64,000 nt of DNA from Mikania micrantha (GCA_009363875.1 CM018697.1:52159484-52223483), one strand, 5' to 3'. Shown: positions 1 through 11,274, counted from the first letter of the stretch. Program-made: numbers and translations. Notes: generated by a model not told the origin, from the sequence alone.

Positions 1-638
1 GGTATTCGGGTCCGTTTCGGTCGCTCGGTTCGCGTTTCCGGAACGTAACGCGTATTTTACGCGAATTAAAATAAAAGAGTTGTTAAACTCATTAAAATGA
101 TGAGTTTCAAAATTGTAAAAATATAAAATAATTAATTTAATTATTTTTACTCTTCGTGTGTTGACAGATCGTTAAACACATACAATTACGTGTATACCCG
201 CAATCGCGTACGTTTTTCGATCGTATTACTTATTTAAAGTCGTTTAATCATAATTATAAGTTCAACATTCGTATCATTATGGATCGTCACCCATAACTAT
301 ACTCAGTCTCGCTTACGTATTACGATTCTTGTTGAATTAATTAATTGTCATAATATTCGTCTTAACACTACGCACCAACACTATCCTGTTACACCGAACG
401 CAGTATATATATAGGGCTCACTCTCGCTGCCCACCACTGTTTCGATATAACAAAATACTGTTCTTGCCTAGTGCACTCAACTGTAAATAAATAATACATA
501 CTTGTTCCTAAACAAATAAGATCCTGTAACACACAAGCATACATTATGAACATATGAATCACATTGATTAACTGAACATTGACAGACACTGTTCTAACAC
601 TGTTTACGACTACCATGACTAAATGTACAAATGTTACA
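1..638 (-). repeat. Element A 3' LTR, partial
   Basis: This is the 5'-most 638 bases (in element sense) of the 3' LTR, almost identical to 9935-10572. It contains one copy of the covarying TATATA cassette (387-452) and a GGTGACGAT hairpin (275-297). The remaining roughly 3 kb is beyond the window edge. Confidence 0.93.
387..452 (-). other. Covarying TATATA cassette, copy A-LTR3
   Basis: In sense (minus) the core runs GGTGGGC...GCCCTATATATA. The outer arms TGTTATATCGAA (from 441-452) and TTCGGTGTAACA (from 387-398) pair along 12 positions, with G-U wobbles in place of some Watson-Crick pairs. The identical position in the 5' LTR is 10321-10386. Confidence 0.7.
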
Positions 639-673
639 GTCTCCCCTAGTTAAGGGAATTTCGTCCCGAAATT
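639..673 (-). other. Element A polypurine tract and upstream hairpin
   Basis: In sense the sequence is AATTTCG-GGA-CGAAATT (657-673), then CCCTTAACTAGGGGAGAC directly abutting the LTR start TGTAACA. The purine run GGGGAGA is the plus-strand primer site. The 7-bp hairpin overlaps the pol stop codon, and the same hairpin with changed base pairs precedes the tract in B and C. Confidence 0.85.
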
Positions 674-1673
674 AACTAGCCGAAGATACTGTAAAAAGAT
701 GAGGGTACTTAAACTTCATCTGGTCTTCACGTTCCCAGGTGAACTCAGCACCACGTTTGCCCTCCCATCGTACTTTTACGATCGGGATACGGCTGCGTTT
801 AAGTTTCTTGACCCCATGATCCATGATTTCAACCGGACGTTCTATGAATTGCATGTTGTTCTGAATCTGAATGTCTTCCAGTGGAATCTGAACATCATGA
901 TCAGCTAAGCATTTCTTAAGATTTGATACATGAAAAGTATCATGAACATTCCTTAGCTCCACTGGAAGTTTGAGTTTATAGGCTACGGGACCAATCCGTT
1001 CCAGGATTTCAAAAGGTCCAATGTACCTTGGTGCAAGTTTCCCTTTCTTCCCGAATCGGACAACGCCTTTCCAGGGAGAAACTTTGAGTAAGACTCGGTC
1101 ACCGACTTGAAACTCAAGCGGTTTCCGACGTCGATCAGCATAACTCTTCTGCCGATCTCGTGCGGCCTTAAGCCTTGATTGAATGATTGTGATTTTGTCT
1201 GATGTTTCCTGAATGAGTTCGGGTCCTACGACCTGTGAGTCACCAATCTCGGTCCAGCAGACCGGTGATCGGCACTTTGTACCATATAAAGCCTCGAATG
1301 GTGCACATTGAATGCTTGTATGGTTGCTGTTGTTATACGAAGACTCGATAAGTGGAAGATGAGTGTCCCAACTTCCACCGAAGTCAATGACACAAGAATG
1401 AAGCATGTCCTCGAGTGTTTGGATAGTCCTTTCGCTTTGACCGTCGGTTTGGGGATGATACGCCGTGCTAAGATTAACACGAGTTCCCAAAGCCTTTTGC
1501 AATGATTGCCAAAAGCGAGAAGTGAAACGACTATCGCGATCAGATATGATTGATGTTGGTGTACCATGACGTGCAATGATTTCGTTGATATACAATGTGG
1601 ATAACTTCTCCATCTTATAATCCTCGCGGATCGGGAGAAAATGAGCAGATTTGGTGCGTCGATCAACGATCAC
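672..1673 (-). CDS. pol: Element A pol, 3' part: integrase core, C-terminal domain and chromodomain
   Basis: This is the continuation, in the same frame, of the polyprotein at 1692-5219 after a single TGA. It starts inside the integrase catalytic core: VDRRTKSAHFLP, then SDRDSRF, then the DGQSERTIQ segment carrying the catalytic Glu. The C-terminal integrase module follows (RQKSYADRRRKP, VLLKVSPWKGV, FHVSNLKKCLAD). It ends with a chromodomain-like tail whose aromatic and acidic positions are visible (VKVRW, FTWERED, KYPHLF). No initiation codon of its own is expected. Everything after the stop would be lost without readthrough. Confidence 0.9.
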   Translation of the reverse strand: MIVDRRTKSAHFLPIREDYKMEKLSTLYINEIIARHGTPTSIISDRDSRFTSRFWQSLQKALGTRVNLSTAYHPQTDGQSERTIQTLEDMLHSCVIDFGGSWDTHLPLIESSYNNSNHTSIQCAPFEALYGTKCRSPVCWTEIGDSQVVGPELIQETSDKITIIQSRLKAARDRQKSYADRRRKPLEFQVGDRVLLKVSPWKGVVRFGKKGKLAPRYIGPFEILERIGPVAYKLKLPVELRNVHDTFHVSNLKKCLADHDVQIPLEDIQIQNNMQFIERPVEIMDHGVKKLKRSRIPIVKVRWEGKRGAEFTWEREDQMKFKYPHLFTVSSAS

Positions 1674-1691
1674 CCAAATCGAATCGAAACC

Positions 1692-4600
1692 TCACGGAGT
1701 TCTCGACAACTTAGTTATGAAATCCATGGAAATTTGTTCCCATTTCCATTGGGGAATTTCAGGTTGCTGTAGAAGTCCCGAAGGCTTTTGATGTTCCTCT
1801 TTGACTTTTGAACATGTAAGACATTTTCCCACATACAGTGCTATGTCTTTCTTCATTCCAGGCCACCAGTAAGACGTCCTCAAATCTTGATACATCTTAT
1901 CGGCTCCAGGATGAACTGAATATCGCGACTTATGAGCCTCATCACAGATGAGTGTGCGCAATTCTTCAGACTTTGGAATCCAAATGCGACCGTTGAGATA
2001 TAACACCCCATCAGATCGAGGTTCTAGTTTCTTCTCAATGCCACAATCCAAGTCTGTCTTGAGTTGATTGTCCGTTACTACTTGTTGTTGTGCGATACGA
2101 ATCAAGTCTTTCAAGTTTGGCTGTGTGTTGATCTCCATGGCTCTTACACGAATTGATTTGACTGGTTCTTTGCGACTAAGAGCATCCGCCACCACATTGG
2201 CTTTATCCGGATGGTATCGAATCTCACAGTCGTAATCAGTTTGAAGCTCAACCCAACGCCATTGTCTCATGTTGAGTTCTTTCTGATTGAGAATGTGTTG
2301 CAGGCTCTTGTGGTCTGTATAGATGGCACATTTAGTACCATAAAGGTAGTGCCTCCAAATCTTCAATGCAAAGACCACAGCCCCTAACTCAAGGTCATGA
2401 GTAGTGTAATTCTTCTCGTGAACCTTAAGTTGTCTTGAAGCATACGCAATAACCTTGTCCCGTTGCATAAGTACACAACCGAGACCAAGGTTTGAAGCAT
2501 CACAGTAGACAATGAAATCATCACTGCCTTCTGGAAGACTAAGGATAGGGGAGTTGCATAACTTCTGTTTAAGAAGTTGAAATGCATCTTCTTGTTTCTG
2601 TCCCCATATAAAGGCTTGACTTTTCTGAGTCAAAGTAGTAAGTGGCAAAGCAATCTTAGAGAAATTCGCAATGAATCTCCTGTAATAGCCTGCCAGACCT
2701 AAAAATGAACGAATCTCTGTTGGAGTAGATGGGGTAGTCCAGTTCTTAATCGCCTCAATCTTTGCTGGATCTACATGTATTCCATCCTTGTTTATGACAT
2801 GTCCTAAGAAGTGAACCTCCTTTAGCCAAAATTCACATTTTGAGAATTTAGCATAAAGTTGTTCTCCTCTTAGTAGTTCTAGGACTTTCCTCAAATGATC
2901 TTCATGCTCCTGTTCTGACTTTGAATAGATCAGTATATCATCAATAAAGACGATAACAAACTGATCTAAATACGGTCTGCAGACTCGATTCATCAAGTCC
3001 ATGAACACTGCGGGTGCATTGGTCAGCCCAAATGGCATAACCACAAACTCATAGTGTCCATATCGAGTCCTAAACGCAGTCTTTGGTATATCCTCATCAT
3101 TTACTCTTAACTGATGATACCCGGATCGTAAATCAATCTTAGAGAAATAAGTTGCTCCCTGTAATTGATCAAACAGATCATCGATCCTGGGCAGAGAATA
3201 TCTATTCTTGATTGTCAACTTGTTCAGCTCACGATAATCGATACACATACGAAATGAACCGTCTTTCTTTTTGACAAAGAGAACCGGAGCTCCCCATGGA
3301 GAGAAACTCGGTCTTATGAAACCTTTGTCTAAAAGTTCTTGAAGCTGACTAGACAATTCCTGCATCTCAGACGGTGCTAATCGATACGGTGACTTCGCCA
3401 CTGGGTTTGCTCCAGGGACGAGATCAATTCTAAACTCCACTTGTCGGACTGGTGGTAGCCCAGGCAAGTCTTCTGGAAATACGTCTGAATAATCTCTGAT
3501 AACTGGAACGTCTCCAACTGCTTTCTTTTCAGGTTTCTTTTCTACCACACGAGCCAGGAATGCATAATATTTCTTCTTCAGGCATTTCCTCACTTTAATG
3601 CACGATACAATCTTCAATCCGCGGCAGGGTTTCTCGCCGTAAACTATCATCGTTTCGCCGGACGGTAGGGGAATTCGAATGAGTTTCTCCGAGCATACGA
3701 TTTCAGCATTGTTCTTGGATAACCAATCCAATCCTACTACAACTTCGAAGCTTCCGAGAGTCATAGGAATGAGATCGATGGAGAAAAGATGGTCATTTAA
3801 TCTTAATTCACATCCATGTATTATGGAATCTACAACTATAGTCTTACCATTCGCTACTTCTACAGTATAGGGAGCAGTAAGTGTGGATAGTTGCATATCA
3901 AGTAAAGAAGCAGTATGAGCAGAGATAAAACTTTCATCAGCACCAGTATCAAATATGATAGAAACATAGTGATCATTGATAAGAAATGTACCCGTGATGA
4001 CTGCCGGATCCTCACGTGCTTCGGCAGTTCCAATAACAAAAGCACGAGCAGCAGCAGTATTGTTGTTGAGTTTTGGACACTGGTTTCTGAAGTGTCCCTC
4101 TGCTCCACAATTATAACAGGCCCTTCCACCTGTAGCAGTAGGAGTTGTGGTAGCAGTTGTTGCAGCAGCAAGATGAGCAGCTCGGCATGTAGCTGCAAAG
4201 TGTCCCATACGCCCACACTTGAGACACTTTTTGCAAGGAGTGTTGGGTAGATGATGATACTGGCATTTGGTGCAAAGTGGAAATGGGCCAATATAAGGCT
4301 TTCTGGCATTAGCAGGTTGTGGCATAGCAGTAATAGGTGTAGCATGAGTAGGTGCAGCTGCAGTCAACACTGCAAAATTTTTGATCGTCTTTTGCTTCTT
4401 CTTCTTGTGATGGTATTGTCCAGGCTTCTTGCCTTCTTCAATCTGTGCTCTCTTGAATCCCTTTCGGGTGAGCACACCAGATTTTACATACTCTTCAGTA
4501 AGAGTAGCACCAAGTTGAATAGCTGCTTCCAGAGTAGTGGGGTTATTCCCCATAACAGTTCCTCTAACGACCAGAGGTAAACCTTCAATATATTTCTCTA

Positions 4601-5219
4601 TCCGGCGGGATAGAGGAGTAACCAAGTGTGGTACCAGAATGCACATCTCATGAAAACGAGTTGTATACTTAGCGTTTTTACCACTGTCTTGCACCAGATT
4701 CCACATCTCCACCTCCAGTTTCTTCAGCTCGTGACGTGGACAAAACTTCTCCACAAGTAAGTTCTTGAAACCGTCCCACGGTAAAGCTAAAGCAACTTCG
4801 CGTCCTCTGGTGTTCTTCTCAGAATTCCACCAGGTGAGTGCGCCTTTGTGAAAAGTGCTTGAGGCCATTTTGACCTTTAGGTTCTCAGGACATCCTGTGA
4901 AATCAAGAATATCCTCGATGCTCTCTAACCACTGTAGTAGACCAGTAGCTCCTTCGGTACCAGCGTACTTAGGAGGCTTAGCATCATTGAACTGCTTGAA
5001 AGTGAAGTTAGCAGTTCCAGTAATTGTAGCATTTGAGTTATGTGCTGAATCACTAGTACTTCCCTGAAGATTCTGGGTAATATCAGTGACCATGCCCGGA
5101 ATGACATCTCTCATGTGTATAGCGATGGCTCGGGCAATCTTGTTGATCTCATCGTCATTACCACTTGTCGAACCCCCAGCATTAGGGTCACGTCGAGGCA
5201 TTCTACGAATAGAAGCCAC
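1692..5219 (-). CDS. gag-pol: Element A gag-protease-RT-RNase H-integrase N-terminus
   Basis: The frame has 1175 residues. The gag domain spans about residues 1-300, followed by two CCHC knuckles (CLKCGRMGHFAATC and CYNCGAEGHFRNQC). Next come an aspartic protease (FDTGADESF), reverse transcriptase (PWGAPVLFVKKKDG, YGHYEFVVMPFGLTNAPAVF, FIDDILIYS), RNase H (YCDASN, THDLELGAVVFAL, YTDHKSL) and the integrase HHCC finger (H-SRYSVHPG...CLTCSKVK). The frame stops with TGA at 1692-1694, right after the MDFITKL strand of the integrase core; the same frame then continues. The first Met may not be the real start: an internal MPRRDPN, six codons on, aligns better with the MPPR start of D. Apart from the stop, the catalytic motifs look intact. 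Confidence 0.93.
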   Translation of the reverse strand: MASIRRMPRRDPNAGGSTSGNDDEINKIARAIAIHMRDVIPGMVTDITQNLQGSTSDSAHNSNATITGTANFTFKQFNDAKPPKYAGTEGATGLLQWLESIEDILDFTGCPENLKVKMASSTFHKGALTWWNSEKNTRGREVALALPWDGFKNLLVEKFCPRHELKKLEVEMWNLVQDSGKNAKYTTRFHEMCILVPHLVTPLSRRIEKYIEGLPLVVRGTVMGNNPTTLEAAIQLGATLTEEYVKSGVLTRKGFKRAQIEEGKKPGQYHHKKKKQKTIKNFAVLTAAAPTHATPITAMPQPANARKPYIGPFPLCTKCQYHHLPNTPCKKCLKCGRMGHFAATCRAAHLAAATTATTTPTATGGRACYNCGAEGHFRNQCPKLNNNTAAARAFVIGTAEAREDPAVITGTFLINDHYVSIIFDTGADESFISAHTASLLDMQLSTLTAPYTVEVANGKTIVVDSIIHGCELRLNDHLFSIDLIPMTLGSFEVVVGLDWLSKNNAEIVCSEKLIRIPLPSGETMIVYGEKPCRGLKIVSCIKVRKCLKKKYYAFLARVVEKKPEKKAVGDVPVIRDYSDVFPEDLPGLPPVRQVEFRIDLVPGANPVAKSPYRLAPSEMQELSSQLQELLDKGFIRPSFSPWGAPVLFVKKKDGSFRMCIDYRELNKLTIKNRYSLPRIDDLFDQLQGATYFSKIDLRSGYHQLRVNDEDIPKTAFRTRYGHYEFVVMPFGLTNAPAVFMDLMNRVCRPYLDQFVIVFIDDILIYSKSEQEHEDHLRKVLELLRGEQLYAKFSKCEFWLKEVHFLGHVINKDGIHVDPAKIEAIKNWTTPSTPTEIRSFLGLAGYYRRFIANFSKIALPLTTLTQKSQAFIWGQKQEDAFQLLKQKLCNSPILSLPEGSDDFIVYCDASNLGLGCVLMQRDKVIAYASRQLKVHEKNYTTHDLELGAVVFALKIWRHYLYGTKCAIYTDHKSLQHILNQKELNMRQWRWVELQTDYDCEIRYHPDKANVVADALSRKEPVKSIRVRAMEINTQPNLKDLIRIAQQQVVTDNQLKTDLDCGIEKKLEPRSDGVLYLNGRIWIPKSEELRTLICDEAHKSRYSVHPGADKMYQDLRTSYWWPGMKKDIALYVGKCLTCSKVKEEHQKPSGLLQQPEIPQWKWEQISMDFITKLSRTP

Positions 5220-5419
5220 AAGCGGGTCAGTAATGAAGAAGGATACAATTGAATTTACATGATAAAGTTAGTAATATATCCATACTACTAATATTATCAT
5301 TTAATTGTAATATGATCCAGTACACATATAAGTTTTCAACTTAATTGCATACTTATCATGTGAATATGTACGATGTCCCATGATTTCACTCCACCAAACC
5401 TACACACTGACACTTTCCC

Positions 5420-5510
5420 GATATACCGAAGATAGCTTATATATAGGGCATACGAAAGGGTCAAGCAAACTGTCCGCCCAGACGCCATCCCACCACCGCT
5501 TCGATATACC
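5420..5510 (-). other. Covarying TATATA cassette, copy A-leader-1
   Basis: In sense, the upstream arm GGTATATCGAAG pairs with the downstream arm CTTCGGTATATC over 12 positions, including two G-U pairs. Between them lie GGTGGTGGGATGGCGTCTGG and CGTATGCCCTATATATAAGC. A downstream GTGTCAGTGT is shared with the D leader copies. Confidence 0.72.
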
Positions 5511-5924
5511 ACGATCATGCCCTTGCTAGCATTTGGCAATACGTTTGTACTGATTTGCAAGTGTATTCCATTGATTAAGAATCCCATGATCTTTGATCAA
5601 CTTGAACTATGATTATGTTATGTGTGCACCTACTAACAGTTGTTAACATGTAGAACTAAGTCATATGAGTGCTCTACATTGTTATTGTTAAACTATGTTA
5701 GTAAGTACTAATGATGTAATCACTCAAGAATTTCACTTAAGGTTTACATTGAACGAATGTTCACAACTTGATTGATTCACCATAATGTTTGGTTCATCCA
5801 AGTTTGAATTGCACTATGATTGTATCCCAAATGTTTGTACCCCATGTGTCAGACTAATGTTCAATGTTCCCAGTTGCTCCCGAATCCTCACTCCAAATAC
5901 GAACGTCGGATTCCCCCTAACATA

Positions 5925-5978
5925 CTGAAATAAGCTTATATATAGGGTAAGCTCTCACCGACCCACCACTTACCTCAG
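5925..5978 (-). other. Covarying TATATA cassette, short copy A-leader-2
   Basis: In sense, the arms CTGAGGTAAG and CTTATTTCAG pair over all 10 positions with two G-U pairs. The core is abbreviated: GTGGTGGGTCGGTGAGAGC then CCCTATATATAAGC. Confidence 0.6.
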
Positions 5979-6285
5979 CACGTCAGCGTTAATCCGTCGT
6001 TTATATTTGGGGCTAAGATTCCAACTGTTGATTGATTATGATTGTTTCATGATTGCATCTTGTACTATGGATATGATTATGACTGTGTAACCCACGGTTC
6101 TTAATTTACTTGAAATTAAAACCTTAGGTTTCTGTGTATGTGTCCTAGGTTGATTTAACCTAGATTCTCAATACCTACAGTATCGAGTATAATGATCTCC
6201 TATGAGAACTTCAACTAAAGAATACTGTTACACAGATTCTAAGTTATAAAGTTCCTATGATAATGAACACCTGATATTGATAACA

Positions 6286-6600
6286 TGACAAGGATTTCAA
6301 ATCAAGATTCTAAATTAATAGATCTTGACCTTTGAATTCCTATGATGAATATGACAAGGATTTCAAATCAAGATTATAAATTAATAGATCTTGACCTTTG
6401 AATTCCTATGATGAATATGACAAGGATTTCAAATCAAGATTCTAAATTAATAGATCTTGACCTTTGAATTCCTATGATGAATATGACAAGGATTTTAGAT
6501 CAAAGATACTAAATTAATAGATCTTTGCCTCTAAATTCCTATAATGAACTTTGTGTGAGAATTTCATATCAAGGATACTAAGAATACAGATCCTTGCCTC
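6286..6600. repeat. 65-66 bp tandem repeat in element A leader
   Basis: Three near-identical units begin near 6286, 6351 and 6417, each containing ATGACAAGGATTTCAAATC. One or two degenerate units follow to about 6600. They are leader-specific and noncoding. Confidence 0.85.
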
Positions 6601-6855
6601 TGAAATCCTTAAATGCATATATGTGAGAATTTAATTCGGTTTCTAAAATTATAGAATTCATATTCAAATTCCTTGACTCGATATCTAATCTTAGTAAAAT
6701 GTCCCTAAGATCTTTCAAGCTTAATGTAGACTTATGGCTCACTTAAGTTACTTAGATCCTAAGTATCCTCAAGCCTATAGCACTTAGTCCTATTGGGTAG
6801 CCTAGGTTATAGTCTAGGTCATTAAACATTGGGTTTTTCCTAGTTCTCTACAACC

Positions 6856-6870
6856 TTGGCTCTGATACCA
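6856..6870 (-). other. Element A primer-binding site
   Basis: In sense, TGGTATCAGAGCCAA begins three bases after the LTR terminus GTGACA. TGGTATCAGAGC is the complement of the 3' end of plant initiator tRNA-Met, the usual primer for this group. Confidence 0.93.
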
Positions 6871-7195
6871 ACCTGTCACACCCCTGCGCCGCGTGCGGAA
6901 TCCACGGCGTGGTGACGTATGAACAGTTGAATCATGCACAAGTATTGAATAAGAACAACCACAATGGATTACTATGTTTCAAAATATTTAGACAGTTGTT
7001 TAGTTACAGACCATCTATCTACCAAAAGAAAGACAACTACAGACCCAAAATATAGTTACAAAATAAGACTTCAAACAAGACAAGTAAACATTTGGATTTA
7101 GTGTGTTTCTAATCCATCCTAGCATGTTTCTTCATCTTGTTCTATCTTAGAATGGTCTCCTTAGTTGTCCCTGAGAAAGTCTTAAACTTGATTAC

Positions 7196-8242
7196 CTGAA
7201 ACACGTGAAAAGTAACTGTCAACTACAGAAGTAGTTGGTGAGAACAATAGGTTTAACATATGAAATCATGAATAAGTGATATGAGGCATAGGTATGTTAA
7301 AGTAAAAAATGATTCACATGGATGAGCTGCAACCCAAACTAACATCAAGTAAGAAAATGAGTGTAAACAGTCCAATCACTGTTCGCACGAAAGCCAACAT
7401 ATAATATCAAGTCCCAAACCACGTTTGGAGTTAGATAATGTATCAGCAATTTTGAAAACCATAATGACACCAGACCTGCAGTTAGCTTTTAAAACAAATT
7501 TAAAAGCTAACTCCATCCTGGATAAGAACCAATGTGTCCGCTTTCCCTTGTTGTGATCACTCAGTACTAACGCTAATGAATGTGATACTTGATGCGTTTA
7601 AAAGTTTGTTTACAACAATAGACACCATGTTTATGAACCTTACTTTAACCGAACGTGTTAATGCCTTATTTGATAACATGAATTGAAAACCTTGATTTAA
7701 TCCCATGAATTAAATCCTTTGTTTTGAATACCATGAAATGAATCTCTTGATTTGAATACCATGAAATGAACCTCTTGATTTGAATACCATGAAATGAACC
7801 TCTTGATTTGAATACCATGAAATGAATCTCTTGATTTGAATACCATGAAATGAACCTCTTGATTTGAATACCATGAAATGAACCCCTTGATTTGAATACC
7901 ATGAAATAGTGACCTTGTATAATAACAAGGTTTATAACAAAAGAGTTTATAAAATCCATTATTTAAAAGTGTTTATCATTTATAAAAAAAAAACATTTGA
8001 GTAAATCTGTTATGAAACAGTTCAAAGAACCTTTATAAAACCTTTTTAATAAAAAGAGTTTGATATTTGATAAAATCCTTTATAACATTTGATGAATACC
8101 TTGAATTAGTGCAATGAACCTGTAATATTCGTAAAGTAGAGCACATATTGAACCATGAAATACGATTGTAAAGATAGGGTTTGATCACGTGTTCCACCCC
8201 AAAACAGTTGTAAAACAGTAAAAGAGGGGCTAAAGTTCTCAC
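7196..8242 (-). other. Putative LTR intron / paired donor-acceptor module, element A
   Basis: In sense, GCAGACAG|GTGAGAAC is a donor-like site followed by AGCCCC...GGGGTGG. The segment GTTCTCACC, an exact 9-nt complement of the donor, lies about 1 kb downstream, followed by the hairpin AACTAC-ttct-GTAGTT and CACGTGTTTCAG|GTAAT. A differs from the other LTRs at both partners (GAAC with GTTC instead of GTTC with GAAC), so pairing is preserved. Splicing itself is inferred. Confidence 0.5.
7727..7912. repeat. 28-bp tandem repeat in element A LTR
   Basis: About seven head-to-tail units of GAATACCATGAAATGAACCT plus CTTGATTT occur with no spacers. The array lies inside the putative LTR intron. It opens spurious frames on the minus strand that are low-complexity artefacts. 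Confidence 0.9.
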
Positions 8243-9059
8243 CTGTCTGCAGTAGACTCTGAACTAAAACAGATAGCAAGTAGCAAACAGGACTTCTAAT
8301 TGGTTCCTATATCATTGTAATCATACATAAGATATAAGATTTATAGTTATATAGACTTTGATTCATTGATTGACTCGTGTTCTCTTGAAATTGATTAAAA
8401 CTTGATTACTTGTTCTCATGATTATGATTGTTGTGCAAACTTGAAAGTTATGGTTTGAGTCACTTGATTGATCATGGGTCCATGAAAAGAATATGTAATG
8501 ACCTTTTGTGCATAAATCTTATGCATAAAATGATAATTGTTTGTGAACTTGATAGCCATCGATTACCATGCATTGCGAATAAATGTTCAATTGTTTAATC
8601 CTTGTAATTGTGACTTGATCCCATGATTAGGTTAAGTTGCAACTTAAACCAAAGTTGATCAATTCACAATTATCGAATTGATGATCCAACATTGGCCCTT
8701 GGGCCTATGTAACTATGATGGTCCTTCAACCAAGTCCATGGGCCACTTAAGTTAACGATGGGCCAATTGAGTGTGGTGTTGGGCCAATTAGGATAATAGT
8801 GGGCCTAATGGGCTTGGATTAGGTCTAAAGAATTTAATTGGGCCCACTAATGTGTATGTAAGCCACACAAGTTTCCAAGGCAATAATGGGCCAACTAAAA
8901 CCATAACGGGCCAATCTAACTCTATTGTGCTTGGTTTAAACCTATGGCCAAGTTGTTAATGGAATTGGGCCTTGTAGCATTGAGTTGGGCCGAATGGGTT
9001 TTGGATTGGGCCGAGGAGCTATGGGCTGCCATCTTAGGCAGTGAACCTTGTTCCTCTTC

Positions 9060-9520
9060 CTCCTAAGGTTCGGCTGAAGTAGTTCAAGGTCCAATGGTTC
9101 GTTGCATGGCTAAGGGTTCGCATGATATGGAAGTTGGTTCGTGACTAACAAGGTTCTGCTCCCAATGATAAGACATAGATTCGGCCATAGGTTCGACAAC
9201 TAGGGTTCGCAAGTCAAGCAAGAGGGTGCGGGAATCAATCATACACATGAGGGTTCGTTGCCAACTGGTTCGTGGATGCTAGGGTACGTGGAACCTTGTG
9301 GGTTCGCCACCCATGCAAAGATTCGGCTATGAAACCTTGAAGGTTCGGCATGTAGGGTTCGTGTAGGTTCCCTATAGTTCGGCTGACAATGAAACGAACC
9401 ATACAGGGTTCGTTATGGTTCGCAGAGACTCCAATGGTTCGCTGGGGTTTGGCTTTTGGGCAGATGGGTTCGGCCAGAAAACCCTAATGGGTTCGGCTCC
9501 ATGACCACCACGAACCTGTA
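9060..9520 (-). repeat. CGAACC-rich tract, element A LTR
   Basis: About 18 copies of CGAACC (GGTTCG on the plus strand) occur at irregular 12-35 bp spacing, with otherwise unrelated sequence between them. E and D carry equivalent tracts at similar distances from the LTR start and always in the same sense orientation. Confidence 0.8.
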
Positions 9521-10320
9521 CACCTGCATCATCACCTTCATCGAATCCTCATCTCTAGGCCACGATCTAGGTTAGTTCAACATCAGATAAAGTTGCTAGG
9601 GTTGCGAAATCAGAAAATGAAGTGCTAGAACCGGTTTTTGGTCGGGTTGGAACAAAACACACAAGAAAACCCTATTTTCGTGAACATTCAAGCTCCAATA
9701 CCTCGACTTTGGCAGGCTGAAACTTCAGATCACTTGTACTTTCGTGTAGGGAATGTCAAGAGCTTCGCGTGGCTTCAAGAATCACCAAAATCCGTTGAGA
9801 AACGAAGAAGATACAAAGATTTTTGTGGTGATTTCTAGTGTGAGAAGATGGAATCCGAAAATCTAGAGGAAGAGAGGTTGTTGGCTGGAAATAAATGAGA
9901 GAAATGGCTCTTTCAAGGCTTTTATAGCTCGCGTGGTATTCGGGTCCGTTTCGGTCGCTCGGTTCGTGTTTCCGGAACGTAACGCGTATTCTACGCGAAT
10001 TAAAATAAAAGAGTTGTTAAACTCATTAAAATGATGAGTTTCAAAATTGTAAAAATATAAAATAATTAATTTAATTATTTTTACTCTTCGTGTGTTGACA
10101 GATCGTTAAACACATACAATTACGTGTATACCCGCAATCGCGTACGTTTTTCGATCGTATTAATTATTTAAAGTCGTTTAATCATAATTATAAGTTCAAC
10201 ATTCGTATCATTATGGATCGTCACCCATAACTATACTCAGTCTTGCTTACGTATTACGATTCTTGTTGAATTAATTAATTGTCATAATATTCGTCTTAAC
10301 ACTACGCACCAACACTATCC

Positions 10321-10386
10321 TGTTACACCAAACGCAGTATATATATAGGGCTCACTCTCGCTGCCCACCACTGTTTCGATATAACA
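10321..10386 (-). other. Covarying TATATA cassette, copy A-LTR5
   Basis: This is the 5' LTR counterpart of 387-452 with one substitution in the arm. The downstream arm still pairs with TGTTATATCGAA at nearly all positions. Confidence 0.7.
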
Positions 10387-11274
10387 CAATACTGTTCTTG
10401 CCTAGTGCACTCGACTGTAAATAAATAATACATACTTGTTCCTAAACAAATAAGATCCTGTAACACACAAGCATACATTATGAACATATGAATCACATTG
10501 ATTAACTGAACATTGACACACACTGTTCTAACACTGTTTACGACTACCATGACTAAATGTACAAATGTTACATTAGAAAACCGTATTGAAAAGCATAGTT
10601 ATTGTCGTGTTTGTACGGGTGACGATCTGAACGAACGCGCGCAACAACTACGCGATTCAATTTAAACTGTAAGTTAATTATTTCTGAAAATTTTAAATAA
10701 ATAAAAGATATTTAGTTAATTTATTAGGAATCACGACCTAAAATAATTTTATAACTTCTATCTTAAAACTAGATCGTTTCGTTATGAAAACGACGAGAAA
10801 CCGGCATTTTTACTCGAAATTACGCGAAACCGAACGAACCCGAACGAACCCGGGTATTTTTATTTCATTTAATGTGGCATTTATGCCACAACTACCAGCC
10901 ACAACCAGCCATCACCATTCAAATTTTCGGCTCTCTCTCTCTTCTTTCTCTCACTAGAACTATCATCATCTCTCTAAGCTTCCTCACCCATTTCTTCACG
11001 AAATTTAGTGTTTTTGGTGTCAAAACAACCACTACACTTCGTAGATCATAGAAGTACAACAAATCTAAAGTTTTATCCATCAGATTTGAGGTAAATTCCA
11101 TGTTTTTATGCGGTTTTGAGGGTTTGAAAACCCTAGTTTTGAAATTACTTGGAAACCAGTTTTTAAACCATCTCATACAATAGGAACTTCACAAAAACAC
11201 CATAGGATGAAGTAGGAACGAGTGAGGCACCATGTCTAGCCTTGAAGTTCGATTTTAAGTGGGCTGCATCTGGA

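Larger units (their letters stand above)
5220..6855 (-). other. Element A leader (5' UTR) with tandem repeats and two cassettes
   Basis: This is 1.6 kb of noncoding sequence between the primer site and gag. It holds two covarying cassettes (5420-5510 and 5925-5978) and a 65-66 bp tandem array (6286-6600). Short frames exist but none resembles a protein. D has a leader of similar length with three cassettes, whereas B (330 bp) and E (165 bp) have short leaders without them. Confidence 0.8.
1..10572 (-). mobile_element. Element A: Ty3/gypsy LTR retrotransposon, 3' LTR cut by window edge
   Basis: In minus orientation this reads 5' LTR (6874-10572), PBS (about 6856-6870), leader with tandem repeats (5220-6855), gag-pol (672-5219), polypurine tract (639-650) and 3' LTR (1-638, the rest lies outside the window). 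The first 638 bases match 9935-10572 with only a few substitutions, which fixes the LTR ends. The LTR begins TGTAACA and ends GTGACA. The right flank (10573 on) resembles the U3 of D, so A appears inserted in another LTR (element F). The left target duplication lies outside the window. The C-terminal chromodomain and long LTR suggest a Tekay/Del-type chromovirus, by family knowledge. Confidence 0.93.
6874..10572 (-). repeat. Element A 5' LTR (3.7 kb)
   Basis: This LTR runs TG...CA in sense. Reading from 10572 downward it holds a GGTGACGAT hairpin (10209-10231), the cassette (10321-10386), a TATA box CTATAAAAG (about 9917-9927), a CGAACC-rich tract (9520-9060), a donor-like GGTGAGAAC (8242), a 28-bp tandem array (7912-7727), the matching GTTCTCACC (7237-7245), an acceptor-like TTTCAG (7196) and a GC-rich terminal hairpin (6887-6909). 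Confidence 0.92.

Noticed and set aside
7727..7912. CRISPR-like array of 28-bp repeats (also the 29-bp array at 44038)
   Set aside because: Units are contiguous with no unique spacers, and the context is plant retrotransposon LTR; these are minisatellites.
9060..9520. tRNA genes or tRNA-derived SINEs from repeated GGTTCG
   Set aside because: Only the T-loop-like hexamer repeats; there are no A boxes, cloverleaf arms or A-tails.
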